This document shows, piece after piece, positions 33,064-40,575 of a stretch of 64,000 nt of DNA; position 1 is the first letter of the stretch, and every line of letters begins with the position of its first letter. The stretch spans positions 1-64,000 of the forward strand of contig NZ_BBXC01000015.1 of the NCBI RefSeq assembly GCF_001570525.1. The letters run 5' to 3'. Origin of the DNA: Herbidospora sakaeratensis (lineage in GTDB: Bacteria; Actinomycetota; Actinomycetes; Streptosporangiales; Streptosporangiaceae). A program made the translations under genes and the position numbers. Under the pieces are notes generated by a model. It saw only the letters and a list, made by a program, of their open reading frames with translations. It was not told the origin of the DNA and did no database searches.

Positions 33064-33243
33064 TGGACCGTGATACACCCCTGCGGGCACCGCCGCAACC
33101 GGGTGATCACACTTCGTGCAGTAAGGCCACCCGTGAGATGCGATCCCCTGCCAGAGCCGAACGCGGGACCTGCGGATTCACCTGGCCCTATCCTTGGTCG
33201 CCGTTCATCCGGACGAACTCGCGGCGGCGATTCGGGGGAATCA

Positions 33244-33687
33244 ATGACGTACTCGGACGAACTCTCCATCGCCGTCGAGGCCGGCCGCGAAACGGTCCGG
33301 CCCGGTGATCGGCTCACGTACACCACGACCGTGCGCAACCTCGGGACCGACGCCACTCCGGCCCTCGACGTCAGTTACACCCTGGCGCCGGGTCTGGTCC
33401 TCGTCTCCGACGGGGTGCGCTGGACGAGCCGGATCCCCGCCCGCGCGGACGCCCGGTTCACGGTCACCGTCGAGGTGGGGCGGGAGCCGGGCACGCGGCC
33501 GCTGACGGTGGTGGCGTGCGTCGCCCGGACAGGCGACGGCACGCCGCTCGCGTGCGCGAGCGGCTCGGCCGCCGTTCAGGCCGGGACGCCGTTCTGGTGG
33601 GGCGCCGCCGCGGTGCTGGTCGTGCTGCTGGTCGTCGCCGCGCTGGTCGCCCTGCGCACGCGGTATCCGTTCGACCGGTTCGGGTGA
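33244..33687 (+). CDS. DUF11-type repeat protein with C-terminal membrane anchor
   Basis: 147 aa. One DUF11/CARDB-like Ig-fold domain (VRPGDRLTYTTTVRNLGTDATPALDVSY) followed by a transmembrane helix at residues ~117-138 and a short Arg-containing cytoplasmic tail. No classical signal peptide at the N-terminus, so the topology (tail-anchored, domain outside or inside) is unclear. ATG with GGGGGAA ribosome site. Ends exactly where the convergent glnE gene ends (adjacent stop codons). Confidence 0.65.
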   Translation: MTYSDELSIAVEAGRETVRPGDRLTYTTTVRNLGTDATPALDVSYTLAPGLVLVSDGVRWTSRIPARADARFTVTVEVGREPGTRPLTVVACVARTGDGTPLACASGSAAVQAGTPFWWGAAAVLVVLLVVAALVALRTRYPFDRFG

Positions 33688-36651
33688 TCAGTCTTCGTAG
33701 AAGACCCGTTCCACCACGGCCCGCGCCCGCCGGGTGGTGCGGCGGTAGTCGTCGATGAAGTCCTCCGAGCCGTCGGGCGGGTAGCCCAGGGCCCGCGACA
33801 CCAGGGCGCGTTCGCGTACCACGCCCGGGATCGAGTCGGCCGACCGGCCCTTGACCAGCATGATCGCGTCGCGGACGCGCGAGGCGAAGCGCCAGGCGTC
33901 GGCGAGAGTCTGCTCGTCGGAGGCGTCCAGCAGGCCCTCGCCGACCGCCGAACGCAGGGTGTCGAGCGTGCGGGTGGTGCGCAGGGCGGGCACGGTCCCG
34001 GCGTGGCGGAGCTGGAGGAGCTGGGCCACCCACTCCACGTCGGACAGGCCGCCCCGGCCCAGTTTCGTGTGGAGCGTCGGGTCGGCGCCGCGCGGGAGGC
34101 GTTCGGCCTCCATGCGGGCCTTGAGCTTGCGGATCTGCAGCAGGGCGTCGGGGGCCAGGCCCTCCTCGCGGTAACGCAGCGGGTCGATCAGAGCCGTGAA
34201 CTCGGTGCCGAGGTCGAAGTCGCCGGCGCAGAAGCGGGCCCGCAAAAGCGCCTGGGCCTCCCACGGCGACGACCAGCGTTCGTAGTAGGCGCGGTAGGAG
34301 GAGATGGTGCGGACCAGCGGGCCCTGGCGGCCTTCGGGACGCAGGCCCGCGTCGACGGCCAGCGGCGGTTCGGGCGTCGGGAGGATCAGCAGGCGGCGCA
34401 GTTCCTCGGCGACCGCGTGGGCCGCGTCGGTGGCGTCCTTCTCCTCCGCGCCCGGGAGCGGGGCGTGCACGAACATGACGTCGGCGTCGCTGCTGTACGA
34501 GCACTCGAAGCCCCCCAGCCGCCCCATCGCGATGACCGCCATGCGGGTCGGGAACTCGCCCCGGCGCTCCTCGGTCACCTTGCGGACGGCCGCGTTGAGC
34601 GCGCCCTCGATCGTGGCGTCGTTGAGCTCCGACAACGCCTGGCCGACGCCCTCGATGTCGAGGTGGCCGCCGAGGTCGGCGCAGGCCACCCGGAACAACT
34701 CCCGGCGGCGCAGCGCGCGGACCGCCGCCACCGACGACTCGGCGTCCTGGCCGTAGCGGGCCACGGCCGCGTTGGCCTCGGCGTGCAGGGCCTCGACGGG
34801 ACGTACGGCCAGGTCGGCGGGCGAGCCGAGCATGGCCACCGCGTCGGGGGCGTGCTGGAGCAGCGTCGTGACGTAGCGGGAGGTGCCGAGCAGCCGGGCC
34901 AGGCGTTCGGCCACGGCCGTCTCGTCGCGGAGCAGCCGCAGGTACCACGGGGTGGCGCCGAGCTTGTCGCTGATCTGGCGGAAGCCGAGCAGGCCCGCGT
35001 CGGGGTCGGGGGCGTCGGCGAACCAGCCGAGCATGACCGGCAGCAGCGTGCGCTGGATCGCCGCGCGCCGGGAGACGCCGCTGGTCAGCGCGCTGATGTG
35101 GCGCATCGCCCCGGACGGGTCGGCGTAGCCGAGCGCCTCCAGCCGCACGTGGGCGGCCGAGGTCGACAGGCGGGCCTCCTCCGACGGCAGCCGCGCGGCG
35201 GCCTGCAGCAGCGGCCGGTAGAAGAGCTTCTCGTGCAGCCGCCGCACTTCGAGCGCGTGGCGCTTCCAGGTGGTGGTGAACTCGCCGACCGGGTCGGTCA
35301 CCATGCCCAAGCCGCGGCCGATCCGCCGCAGGTCGGCGCTGTCGGACGGGACGACGTGGGTGCGCCGCAGCCGGTGGAGCTGGAGCAGGTGCTCGACGTG
35401 GCGCAGGAACGAGTAGGCCTCGGCCAGCGCCTTGGCGTCGTCGCGGCCGACGTAGCCGCCGCGCGACAGGGCGGCCAGCGCGGGCAGGGTGGCCTTGCGG
35501 CGCAGCAGCGGGTCGGTGCGGCCGTGCACGAGCTGGAGCAGCTGCACCGCGAACTCGATGTCGCGCAGCCCGCCCGGCCCGAGCTTGATCTGCCGCTCGG
35601 CCTCCGAGACCCGTACGTGGGCCTCGACCCGCCGCCGCATGGCCTGCACGTCCTCGACGAAGTTCTCGCGGGCGGCGGCCTCCCACACCAGGTCGTTGAC
35701 GGACTCGACGTACTCGGCGCCGAGTTCCAGGTCGCCGGCGACCGGCCGCGCCTTGAGCAGGGCCTGGAACTCCCAGGTCTTGGCCCAGCGGCGGTAGTAG
35801 GTGAGGTGGCTGTCGAGGGTGCGGACCAGCGGGCCCATCTTGCCCTCGGGGCGCAGCCCGGCGTCGACCTCCCAGAGCGACCCCTCGGGGGTGCTGGTCG
35901 TGCAGGCCCGCATCATGGCCTGGGCCAGCTTGGTGGCCGCCTTCAGGGCGAGCGCCTCGTCGACGCCCTCCTTCGGCTCGGCCACGAAGACGACGTCGAC
36001 GTCGGAGATGTAGTTGAGCTCGCGGGCGCCGCACTTGCCCATGCCGATGACGGCCAGGCGGGCCTGTTCCCAGCCGGGCGTCTCGGCGCGGGCGATGGCA
36101 AGGGCGGCGTCGAGGGCGGCGGCGGCCAGGTCGGACAACTCGGCGGCGATCTCGGCCAGGGTCAGCACGCCGGTGACGTCGAGCCCGGCCAGGTGGAGCA
36201 GGCGGCCCCGGTAGGAGGCGCGCAGGGCGTCGAGGGCGTGCTCGCCCGAGGCGACCGGCTCGGGCTCCGACGGGTCGGCGCCGACGGCGAACAGCAGTTC
36301 CTCGCGGTGGCTGAGCGGCTCTTCGGGGTCGGGGCCGGTGACGTGTTCGGGGTGGCGGACCACGTGGTCGCCGAGGGCGGCGCTGAGGCCGAGCACCCGC
36401 AACAGGCGGCGGCGCAGGCCGGGGTCGGCGCGCAGCGCGCCCAGCACGCTCGGGTCGCGTTCGACCAGGCGGCTCAACGAGATCAGGGCCAGGTCGGGGT
36501 CGGCGGCGGAGACCAGATCGTCGAGGAGGTCGAAGTCGGCGACGGCCTCGGGCCCGAGCGCGTCCAGCAGCCGTTCGGCCCTGGCGCCATCGGCGAATCC
36601 GAGGCGGGCCAGGCGCCCGGCGGTGGTCTGCATCCGGAACGCGGCGTTCAC
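33688..36651 (-). CDS. glnE: Bifunctional glutamine synthetase adenylyltransferase/adenylyl-removing enzyme
   Basis: 987 aa from GTG 36651, chosen for its GGAGGAAGG ribosome site; a TTG at 36693 preceded by GGAAG would add 14 residues. Two homologous nucleotidyltransferase domains, each with the GxG...DxD active site: GMGKCGARELNYISDVDVVF around residue 225 and AMGRLGGFECSYSSDADVMF around residue 715. GlnE attaches AMP to, and removes it from, the regulatory tyrosine of GlnA (Y402 in this window's glnA), tuning ammonium assimilation. Its place between glnA and glnA2 is the usual actinobacterial order. Confidence 0.95.
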   Translation of the reverse strand: MNAAFRMQTTAGRLARLGFADGARAERLLDALGPEAVADFDLLDDLVSAADPDLALISLSRLVERDPSVLGALRADPGLRRRLLRVLGLSAALGDHVVRHPEHVTGPDPEEPLSHREELLFAVGADPSEPEPVASGEHALDALRASYRGRLLHLAGLDVTGVLTLAEIAAELSDLAAAALDAALAIARAETPGWEQARLAVIGMGKCGARELNYISDVDVVFVAEPKEGVDEALALKAATKLAQAMMRACTTSTPEGSLWEVDAGLRPEGKMGPLVRTLDSHLTYYRRWAKTWEFQALLKARPVAGDLELGAEYVESVNDLVWEAAARENFVEDVQAMRRRVEAHVRVSEAERQIKLGPGGLRDIEFAVQLLQLVHGRTDPLLRRKATLPALAALSRGGYVGRDDAKALAEAYSFLRHVEHLLQLHRLRRTHVVPSDSADLRRIGRGLGMVTDPVGEFTTTWKRHALEVRRLHEKLFYRPLLQAAARLPSEEARLSTSAAHVRLEALGYADPSGAMRHISALTSGVSRRAAIQRTLLPVMLGWFADAPDPDAGLLGFRQISDKLGATPWYLRLLRDETAVAERLARLLGTSRYVTTLLQHAPDAVAMLGSPADLAVRPVEALHAEANAAVARYGQDAESSVAAVRALRRRELFRVACADLGGHLDIEGVGQALSELNDATIEGALNAAVRKVTEERRGEFPTRMAVIAMGRLGGFECSYSSDADVMFVHAPLPGAEEKDATDAAHAVAEELRRLLILPTPEPPLAVDAGLRPEGRQGPLVRTISSYRAYYERWSSPWEAQALLRARFCAGDFDLGTEFTALIDPLRYREEGLAPDALLQIRKLKARMEAERLPRGADPTLHTKLGRGGLSDVEWVAQLLQLRHAGTVPALRTTRTLDTLRSAVGEGLLDASDEQTLADAWRFASRVRDAIMLVKGRSADSIPGVVRERALVSRALGYPPDGSEDFIDDYRRTTRRARAVVERVFYED

Positions 36652-36817
36652 CGGTCCTTCCTCCGCCTCGATGTCCGCGACGTCAATGCGCAATGGTCTT
36701 CCTTTTCCAGGAGGAATCCTCGCGACACGACCACTTACCCGTTACCCCGCGTTTCTCAGTTTCATGGCCGTGTCGCAAACTTTCGCACACGGTAACCCCA
36801 CGGCTTGTGCGTCGTCG

Positions 36818-37522
36818 TTAGTGGTTTCGGACCGTAATCGAGCCACTACGCGCGTTTTCCGCGACGACCGCCGCGAACGCCTCGGCCAGCGGCCTCCACG
36901 AGGCCACCAGACCAGCTTCGGCCGCGCCGACCTGCTCGTTCAACTCCTCGGCCGGGTGTGTTGTCAATTCCGTCGACCATTGCGCGAAAATGGCCGGAGT
37001 GGCCTCCGGGTGGAATTGCACCCCCCAGGCGTTCTGCCCGATACGGAACGCCTGGTGCGGATACTGGGTGCCCGTGGCGATCAGGACCGCTCCGTCCGGA
37101 AGGACCGTCATCGCGTCCTGGTGGTACTGGATCGCCGGGACCGGGCCGGTCAGGTGCGCGAAGAGCGGATCGTCCGCCACCGGCACGATCTGGCCGAGCC
37201 CGACTTCGAGCCCGTTCGTGCCGCGCGTGACCTGGCCGCCGCACGCGAGCGTCATGAGCTGGGCCCCCAGGCAGATGCCGAGGGTCGGCACCTCGTGGTC
37301 GACCGCGGCGCGCAGCAGCGCCCGGGTCGCGGGCAACCACGGGTAGTCGTCGTCCTCCCAGGCCGACGCCGCGCCGCCGAGGACCAGCAGGCCGTCTCCG
37401 GGGTCGTCGGGCAGGGCGTCGCCCAGGTAGGGCCGGTGGACCACCACGTCACCAAGCCACCCGGCGAAGTAGCCCAGACCGGCTTCCGCCTCGTGCTCGA
37501 TCACGGTCACGCGCGCACTCAC
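36818..37522 (-). CDS. Type 1 glutamine amidotransferase
   Basis: 234 aa from GTG 37522. Class I amidotransferase triad: nucleophile C84 in LGICLGAQL, H171 and E173 in VQFHPEA. The stand-alone domain resembles GMP-synthase-like GATase1 proteins that deamidate glutamine or act on small gamma-glutamyl compounds (for example YfeJ/PuuD-like). Location beside glnE suggests a nitrogen-related role, but this is inference. Leaderless-type promoter; divergent from the hydrolase gene. Confidence 0.83.
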   Translation of the reverse strand: MSARVTVIEHEAEAGLGYFAGWLGDVVVHRPYLGDALPDDPGDGLLVLGGAASAWEDDDYPWLPATRALLRAAVDHEVPTLGICLGAQLMTLACGGQVTRGTNGLEVGLGQIVPVADDPLFAHLTGPVPAIQYHQDAMTVLPDGAVLIATGTQYPHQAFRIGQNAWGVQFHPEATPAIFAQWSTELTTHPAEELNEQVGAAEAGLVASWRPLAEAFAAVVAENARSGSITVRNH

Positions 37523-37565
37523 CCCCCGAGCATAAACAGGCCCGTTCGTGGGACAGGATGGCGGG
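37523..37565. promoter_or_regulatory. Divergent pair of leaderless -10 elements
   Basis: On the minus strand TATGCT (37534 down to 37529) ends 6 nt before the GTG of the amidotransferase. On the plus strand CAGGAT (37554-37559) ends 6 nt before the ATG of the hydrolase. Both genes therefore share a 43-bp intergenic promoter region. Confidence 0.5.
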
Positions 37566-38429
37566 ATGTACGTAGAGAACGTCCCCGTGCCCGGCGGCGA
37601 GCTGCGCCTGGCGCGGTTCGGCGACGGCCCCCGCCTGATCATCGCCGTGCACGGCATCACCGCCTCCCTGATGGCCTGGGCGGCCGTCGGCGAGGCCCTC
37701 CCCGACGGCTGGACGCTGGCCGCGATGGACCTGCGCGGCCGGGGCCACAGCCGCGACGTGCCGGGCCCGTTCGGGTTGCGGGCCCACGCCGACGACGTCG
37801 AGCGCGTCGCCGAACATCTGGGCGCCGACGAGACGACGGTGCTGACCGGCCACTCGATGGGCGCCTACGTGGCGGTGCTGCACGCCGCCCGGCGGACCTA
37901 CGCGAAGACGGTGCTGGTCGACGGCGGGCTGCCGCTCCCCCTGCCGCCCGGCCGGGACGTCGACCAGACGCTGGAGGCGACGCTCGGCCCCGCCCTCTCG
38001 CGACTTAGTCAGATATTTCCCGATGAAGATTCTTATGTCGCCTTTTTTCAACAACACCCTGCCTTGCAGGACTGGTCTCCGGCGGTCGACCGCTATGTCC
38101 GTTACGACGTGCTCCCCGTCGAGGGCGGGGTCAGGTCGCGGGCGGTCGAGGAGGCGGTGCGCGCCGACGGCCGCTGGTTGTTGTCGGAGACCGCCGAGAT
38201 CGGCGCCGCCCTGCACGCCATCAGCCACCCGTTGTCGCTGGTCAGAGCCCCGCGCGGACTGCTGAACCAGGAGGTGGGCCTGCTCCCCGACCCCCTCGCG
38301 GAAGCCTGGCGCGCGGAGCTCCCGCACCTGCGCGACGAGGTGGTGCCCGACTGCAACCACTACACCCTCGCGTTCGATCCGCGATGTGTGCGGGTTCTGG
38401 TCGAGCGCCTCACCGATATACGGCAATAG
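37566..38429 (+). CDS. Alpha/beta-hydrolase
   Basis: 287 aa. Oxyanion HG motif in AVHGITASL, nucleophile elbow GHSMGA with S97, and a C-terminal histidine in DCNHYTL. Cytoplasmic. Substrate unknown; typical of esterase/haloperoxidase-like proteins. A local oddity: bases ~38006-38070 (encoding SQIFPDEDSYVAFFQQHPA) are AT-rich and use codons rare in this genome, in the cap-domain region. Confidence 0.85.
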   Translation: MYVENVPVPGGELRLARFGDGPRLIIAVHGITASLMAWAAVGEALPDGWTLAAMDLRGRGHSRDVPGPFGLRAHADDVERVAEHLGADETTVLTGHSMGAYVAVLHAARRTYAKTVLVDGGLPLPLPPGRDVDQTLEATLGPALSRLSQIFPDEDSYVAFFQQHPALQDWSPAVDRYVRYDVLPVEGGVRSRAVEEAVRADGRWLLSETAEIGAALHAISHPLSLVRAPRGLLNQEVGLLPDPLAEAWRAELPHLRDEVVPDCNHYTLAFDPRCVRVLVERLTDIRQ

Positions 38430-38450
38430 CCATTTCTGTTGCGCGCGGCG

Positions 38451-38481
38451 GGAAATTTCCTGAAACTGTGGCTGGCGCCAG
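38451..38481. promoter_or_regulatory. Two perfect palindromes upstream of the GrpE-Hsp70-GTPase operon
   Basis: GGAAATTTCC (38451-38460) and CTGGCGCCAG (38472-38481) lie 49 and 28 bp upstream of the first ATG of the operon. Neither matches the HAIR (HspR) or CIRCE (HrcA) heat-shock operators, so the operon is probably not under standard heat-shock control. Confidence 0.4.
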
Positions 38482-38508
38482 GCTTTCCGGATCACTGACG
38501 GGATTCGC

Positions 38509-38985
38509 ATGCTTCCTGAGCACGACCTGACCTCCGATCTCGCGGCGACCCTGGCGCGGCTCACGGAGGAGGTCGGGCGGGAGCACGAACGCGCGGCCCA
38601 CCGCGAGCAGATCATCGACCGGCTGCACGCCGAGAACCAGGAACTGCGCCACGGCCTGCTCCAGGAGGCGCTCGCCCCGGTGCGCAACGGCCTCTACCGG
38701 CTCCACGACACGGTCACCCGCGAGGCCGCCCGGCAGGAGCCGGGCCATTCGCGCGCCCTGCTGGAGGCCATCGCCGAGGAGGTCGCCGAGGTGCTGGCCC
38801 GGACCGGCGCCGACCGGATCGAGGTGGCCGAGGGCGACGCCTACGACCCCGCGCTCCACCGGCCGGCCGGCACCGCCGAGGGCCCGCCGAACACGGTCGT
38901 GGGCGTGGTCAGCGAGGGGTTCCGCTCCGGGGAACGGGTGCTGCGCAAGGCGGGGGTCGTCATAGGAAAAGAGGAGATCGACTGA
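38509..38985 (+). CDS. GrpE-like nucleotide exchange factor
   Basis: 158 aa. N-terminal coiled coil (LARLTEEVGREHERAAHREQIIDRLHAENQEL) followed by a small beta domain ending VVGVVSEGFRSGERVLRKAGVVIG, the GrpE signature. Acts as ADP-release factor for Hsp70; its partner is evidently the next gene, whose ATG overlaps this stop by one base. It is a second, dedicated copy type rather than the housekeeping grpE, which normally sits with dnaK and dnaJ; no J-protein gene is present here. Confidence 0.82.
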   Translation: MLPEHDLTSDLAATLARLTEEVGREHERAAHREQIIDRLHAENQELRHGLLQEALAPVRNGLYRLHDTVTREAARQEPGHSRALLEAIAEEVAEVLARTGADRIEVAEGDAYDPALHRPAGTAEGPPNTVVGVVSEGFRSGERVLRKAGVVIGKEEID

Positions 38986-40568
38986 TGGCCGTGCACGGCA
39001 TCGACCTGGGCACCACCTATTCCTGCATCGCGAGCGTCGACGACGTCAGCCGGCCGACGGTCCACCGCAACGCCGAGGACGCCGACACGACCCCCTCGGT
39101 GGTGTTCTTCGAGACGCCCGAGAACGTCGTGGTCGGCCAGACCGCCAAGGACAGCGCGGTCCTGGAACCCGACCTGGTGGTCAGCCGGATCAAGCGCGAC
39201 ATGGGGCTCGACGTCACCCGGACCATGCACGGGCGGCCGTACACGCCCGAGGAGATCTCGGCCTTCGTGCTGCGCAAGCTGGCCGCCGACGCCGAGATGG
39301 CCACCGGCTCCCGCGTCGAGGACGTCGTGATCACCGTCCCGGCCTACTTCGGCGCGGCCGAGCGCGACGCGACCCGCAAGGCGGGGCAGGTCGCCGGGCT
39401 CAACGTCATCGACATCATCTCCGAGCCGATCGCCGCCGCGATCACCTACGGCGTGCTCAACCCGGGCGAAGACTGCCGGATCCTCGTGTACGACCTGGGC
39501 GGCGGCACCTTCGACACCACGGTCATCACGCTGACCGGCGGCGACATCGAGGTCGTCTGCACCGACGGCGACCACGAGCTCGGCGGCGCCGACTGGGACG
39601 ACCGCCTGGTCGAGCTGCTGGCCGAACGCTTCCGGCTGGAGCACCCCGACGTCACCGACCCGCTCGACGACAAGCAGACCGAGCAGCAGTTACGCCGCGA
39701 CGCCGAGGAGCTGAAGAAGTCGCTCACCTCGCGCACCAGGCACACCGTCCGGGTGATGCACGACGGCCGGGTGGCCAAGGCCGAGGTGTCGCGAGAGGAC
39801 TTCGAGCGGCTCACCCGCGACCTGCTCGACCGCACGGTCGAGATCACCCGCCGGACCCTGTCGACCGCCCGGTCGAAGGGGGTCGAGTCGTTCGACCACC
39901 TGGTGCTGGTGGGCGGCTCGTCGAAGATGCCGGCCGTGGCCGAGACGCTGGCCAAGGAGCTCGGCGTGCAGCCCCGCCTGCAGGACCCCGACCTCGCGGT
40001 GGCCAAGGGCGCGGCCCTCTACGCCTTCGAGGAGACGTACCGGAGACTGCTGGCGGGCGGAGCCCGCGAACAGGCCGAGGAGATGGCCGCCCGCGCGGGC
40101 CTCAGCTCGGGCGAGCGGCAGCGCATCGCCGGGCGCACGATCAAGACGGTCGCCTCGCGGGCCTTCGGCATCAAGGCCGTCTCGGTGAACACCCGCCGCG
40201 AGTACGTCGCCCATCTCGTCCAGGCCAACGACCCGCTGCCCGCCGACGTGACCGAGGGCTTCGCGACCCTCGACGACTACCAGACCCGGGTCGCCATCGA
40301 GGTGATGGAGCAGGCCGGGGCCGAGGCGTCGGAGGCGGTCGAGGACAACAACCGCATCGCCGAGGGCGACCTGGCCATCCCGCCGGGGAAACCGGCCGGG
40401 TTCCCGATCGAGGTGACGTTCACCCTCGACACCTCCGGGCTGCTCCACGTGACCGCGCGCGAGCACGAGACCGGCCAGCAGCTCGACCTGAACGTGCAGA
40501 TCGGCGGCATGACGGAGGAGGACGTCGCCGAGTCGCGGGCGAGCCTGTCGCACCTGACGGTCAGCTGA
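38985..40568 (+). CDS. Hsp70 (DnaK-like) chaperone lacking the C-terminal lid
   Basis: 527 aa against ~610-640 for DnaK. The ATPase domain is complete: GIDLGTTYSCIA (phosphate 1), VYDLGGGTFDTTV (phosphate 2) and LVGGSSKMPAV (adenosine). The beta substrate-binding domain (about residues 390-510) is present, but the protein ends at the point where the helical lid would begin. A TTA leucine codon lies at residue 236. With the upstream GrpE-like gene it forms a private chaperone pair for the GTPase cassette downstream; whether it folds, senses or regulates the GTPases is unknown. Confidence 0.88.
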   Translation: MAVHGIDLGTTYSCIASVDDVSRPTVHRNAEDADTTPSVVFFETPENVVVGQTAKDSAVLEPDLVVSRIKRDMGLDVTRTMHGRPYTPEEISAFVLRKLAADAEMATGSRVEDVVITVPAYFGAAERDATRKAGQVAGLNVIDIISEPIAAAITYGVLNPGEDCRILVYDLGGGTFDTTVITLTGGDIEVVCTDGDHELGGADWDDRLVELLAERFRLEHPDVTDPLDDKQTEQQLRRDAEELKKSLTSRTRHTVRVMHDGRVAKAEVSREDFERLTRDLLDRTVEITRRTLSTARSKGVESFDHLVLVGGSSKMPAVAETLAKELGVQPRLQDPDLAVAKGAALYAFEETYRRLLAGGAREQAEEMAARAGLSSGERQRIAGRTIKTVASRAFGIKAVSVNTRREYVAHLVQANDPLPADVTEGFATLDDYQTRVAIEVMEQAGAEASEAVEDNNRIAEGDLAIPPGKPAGFPIEVTFTLDTSGLLHVTAREHETGQQLDLNVQIGGMTEEDVAESRASLSHLTVS

Positions 40569-40575
40569 CCCCGCG

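Noticed and set aside
34003-36795. 930-codon open frame antisense to glnE
   Set aside because: Shadow frame; glnE on the other strand has both adenylyltransferase active sites.
38451-38481. HspR (HAIR) or HrcA (CIRCE) operator before the GrpE-Hsp70 genes
   Set aside because: The palindromes present do not match the CTTGAGT-N7-ACTCAAG or TTAGCACTC-N9-GAGTGCTAA consensus.
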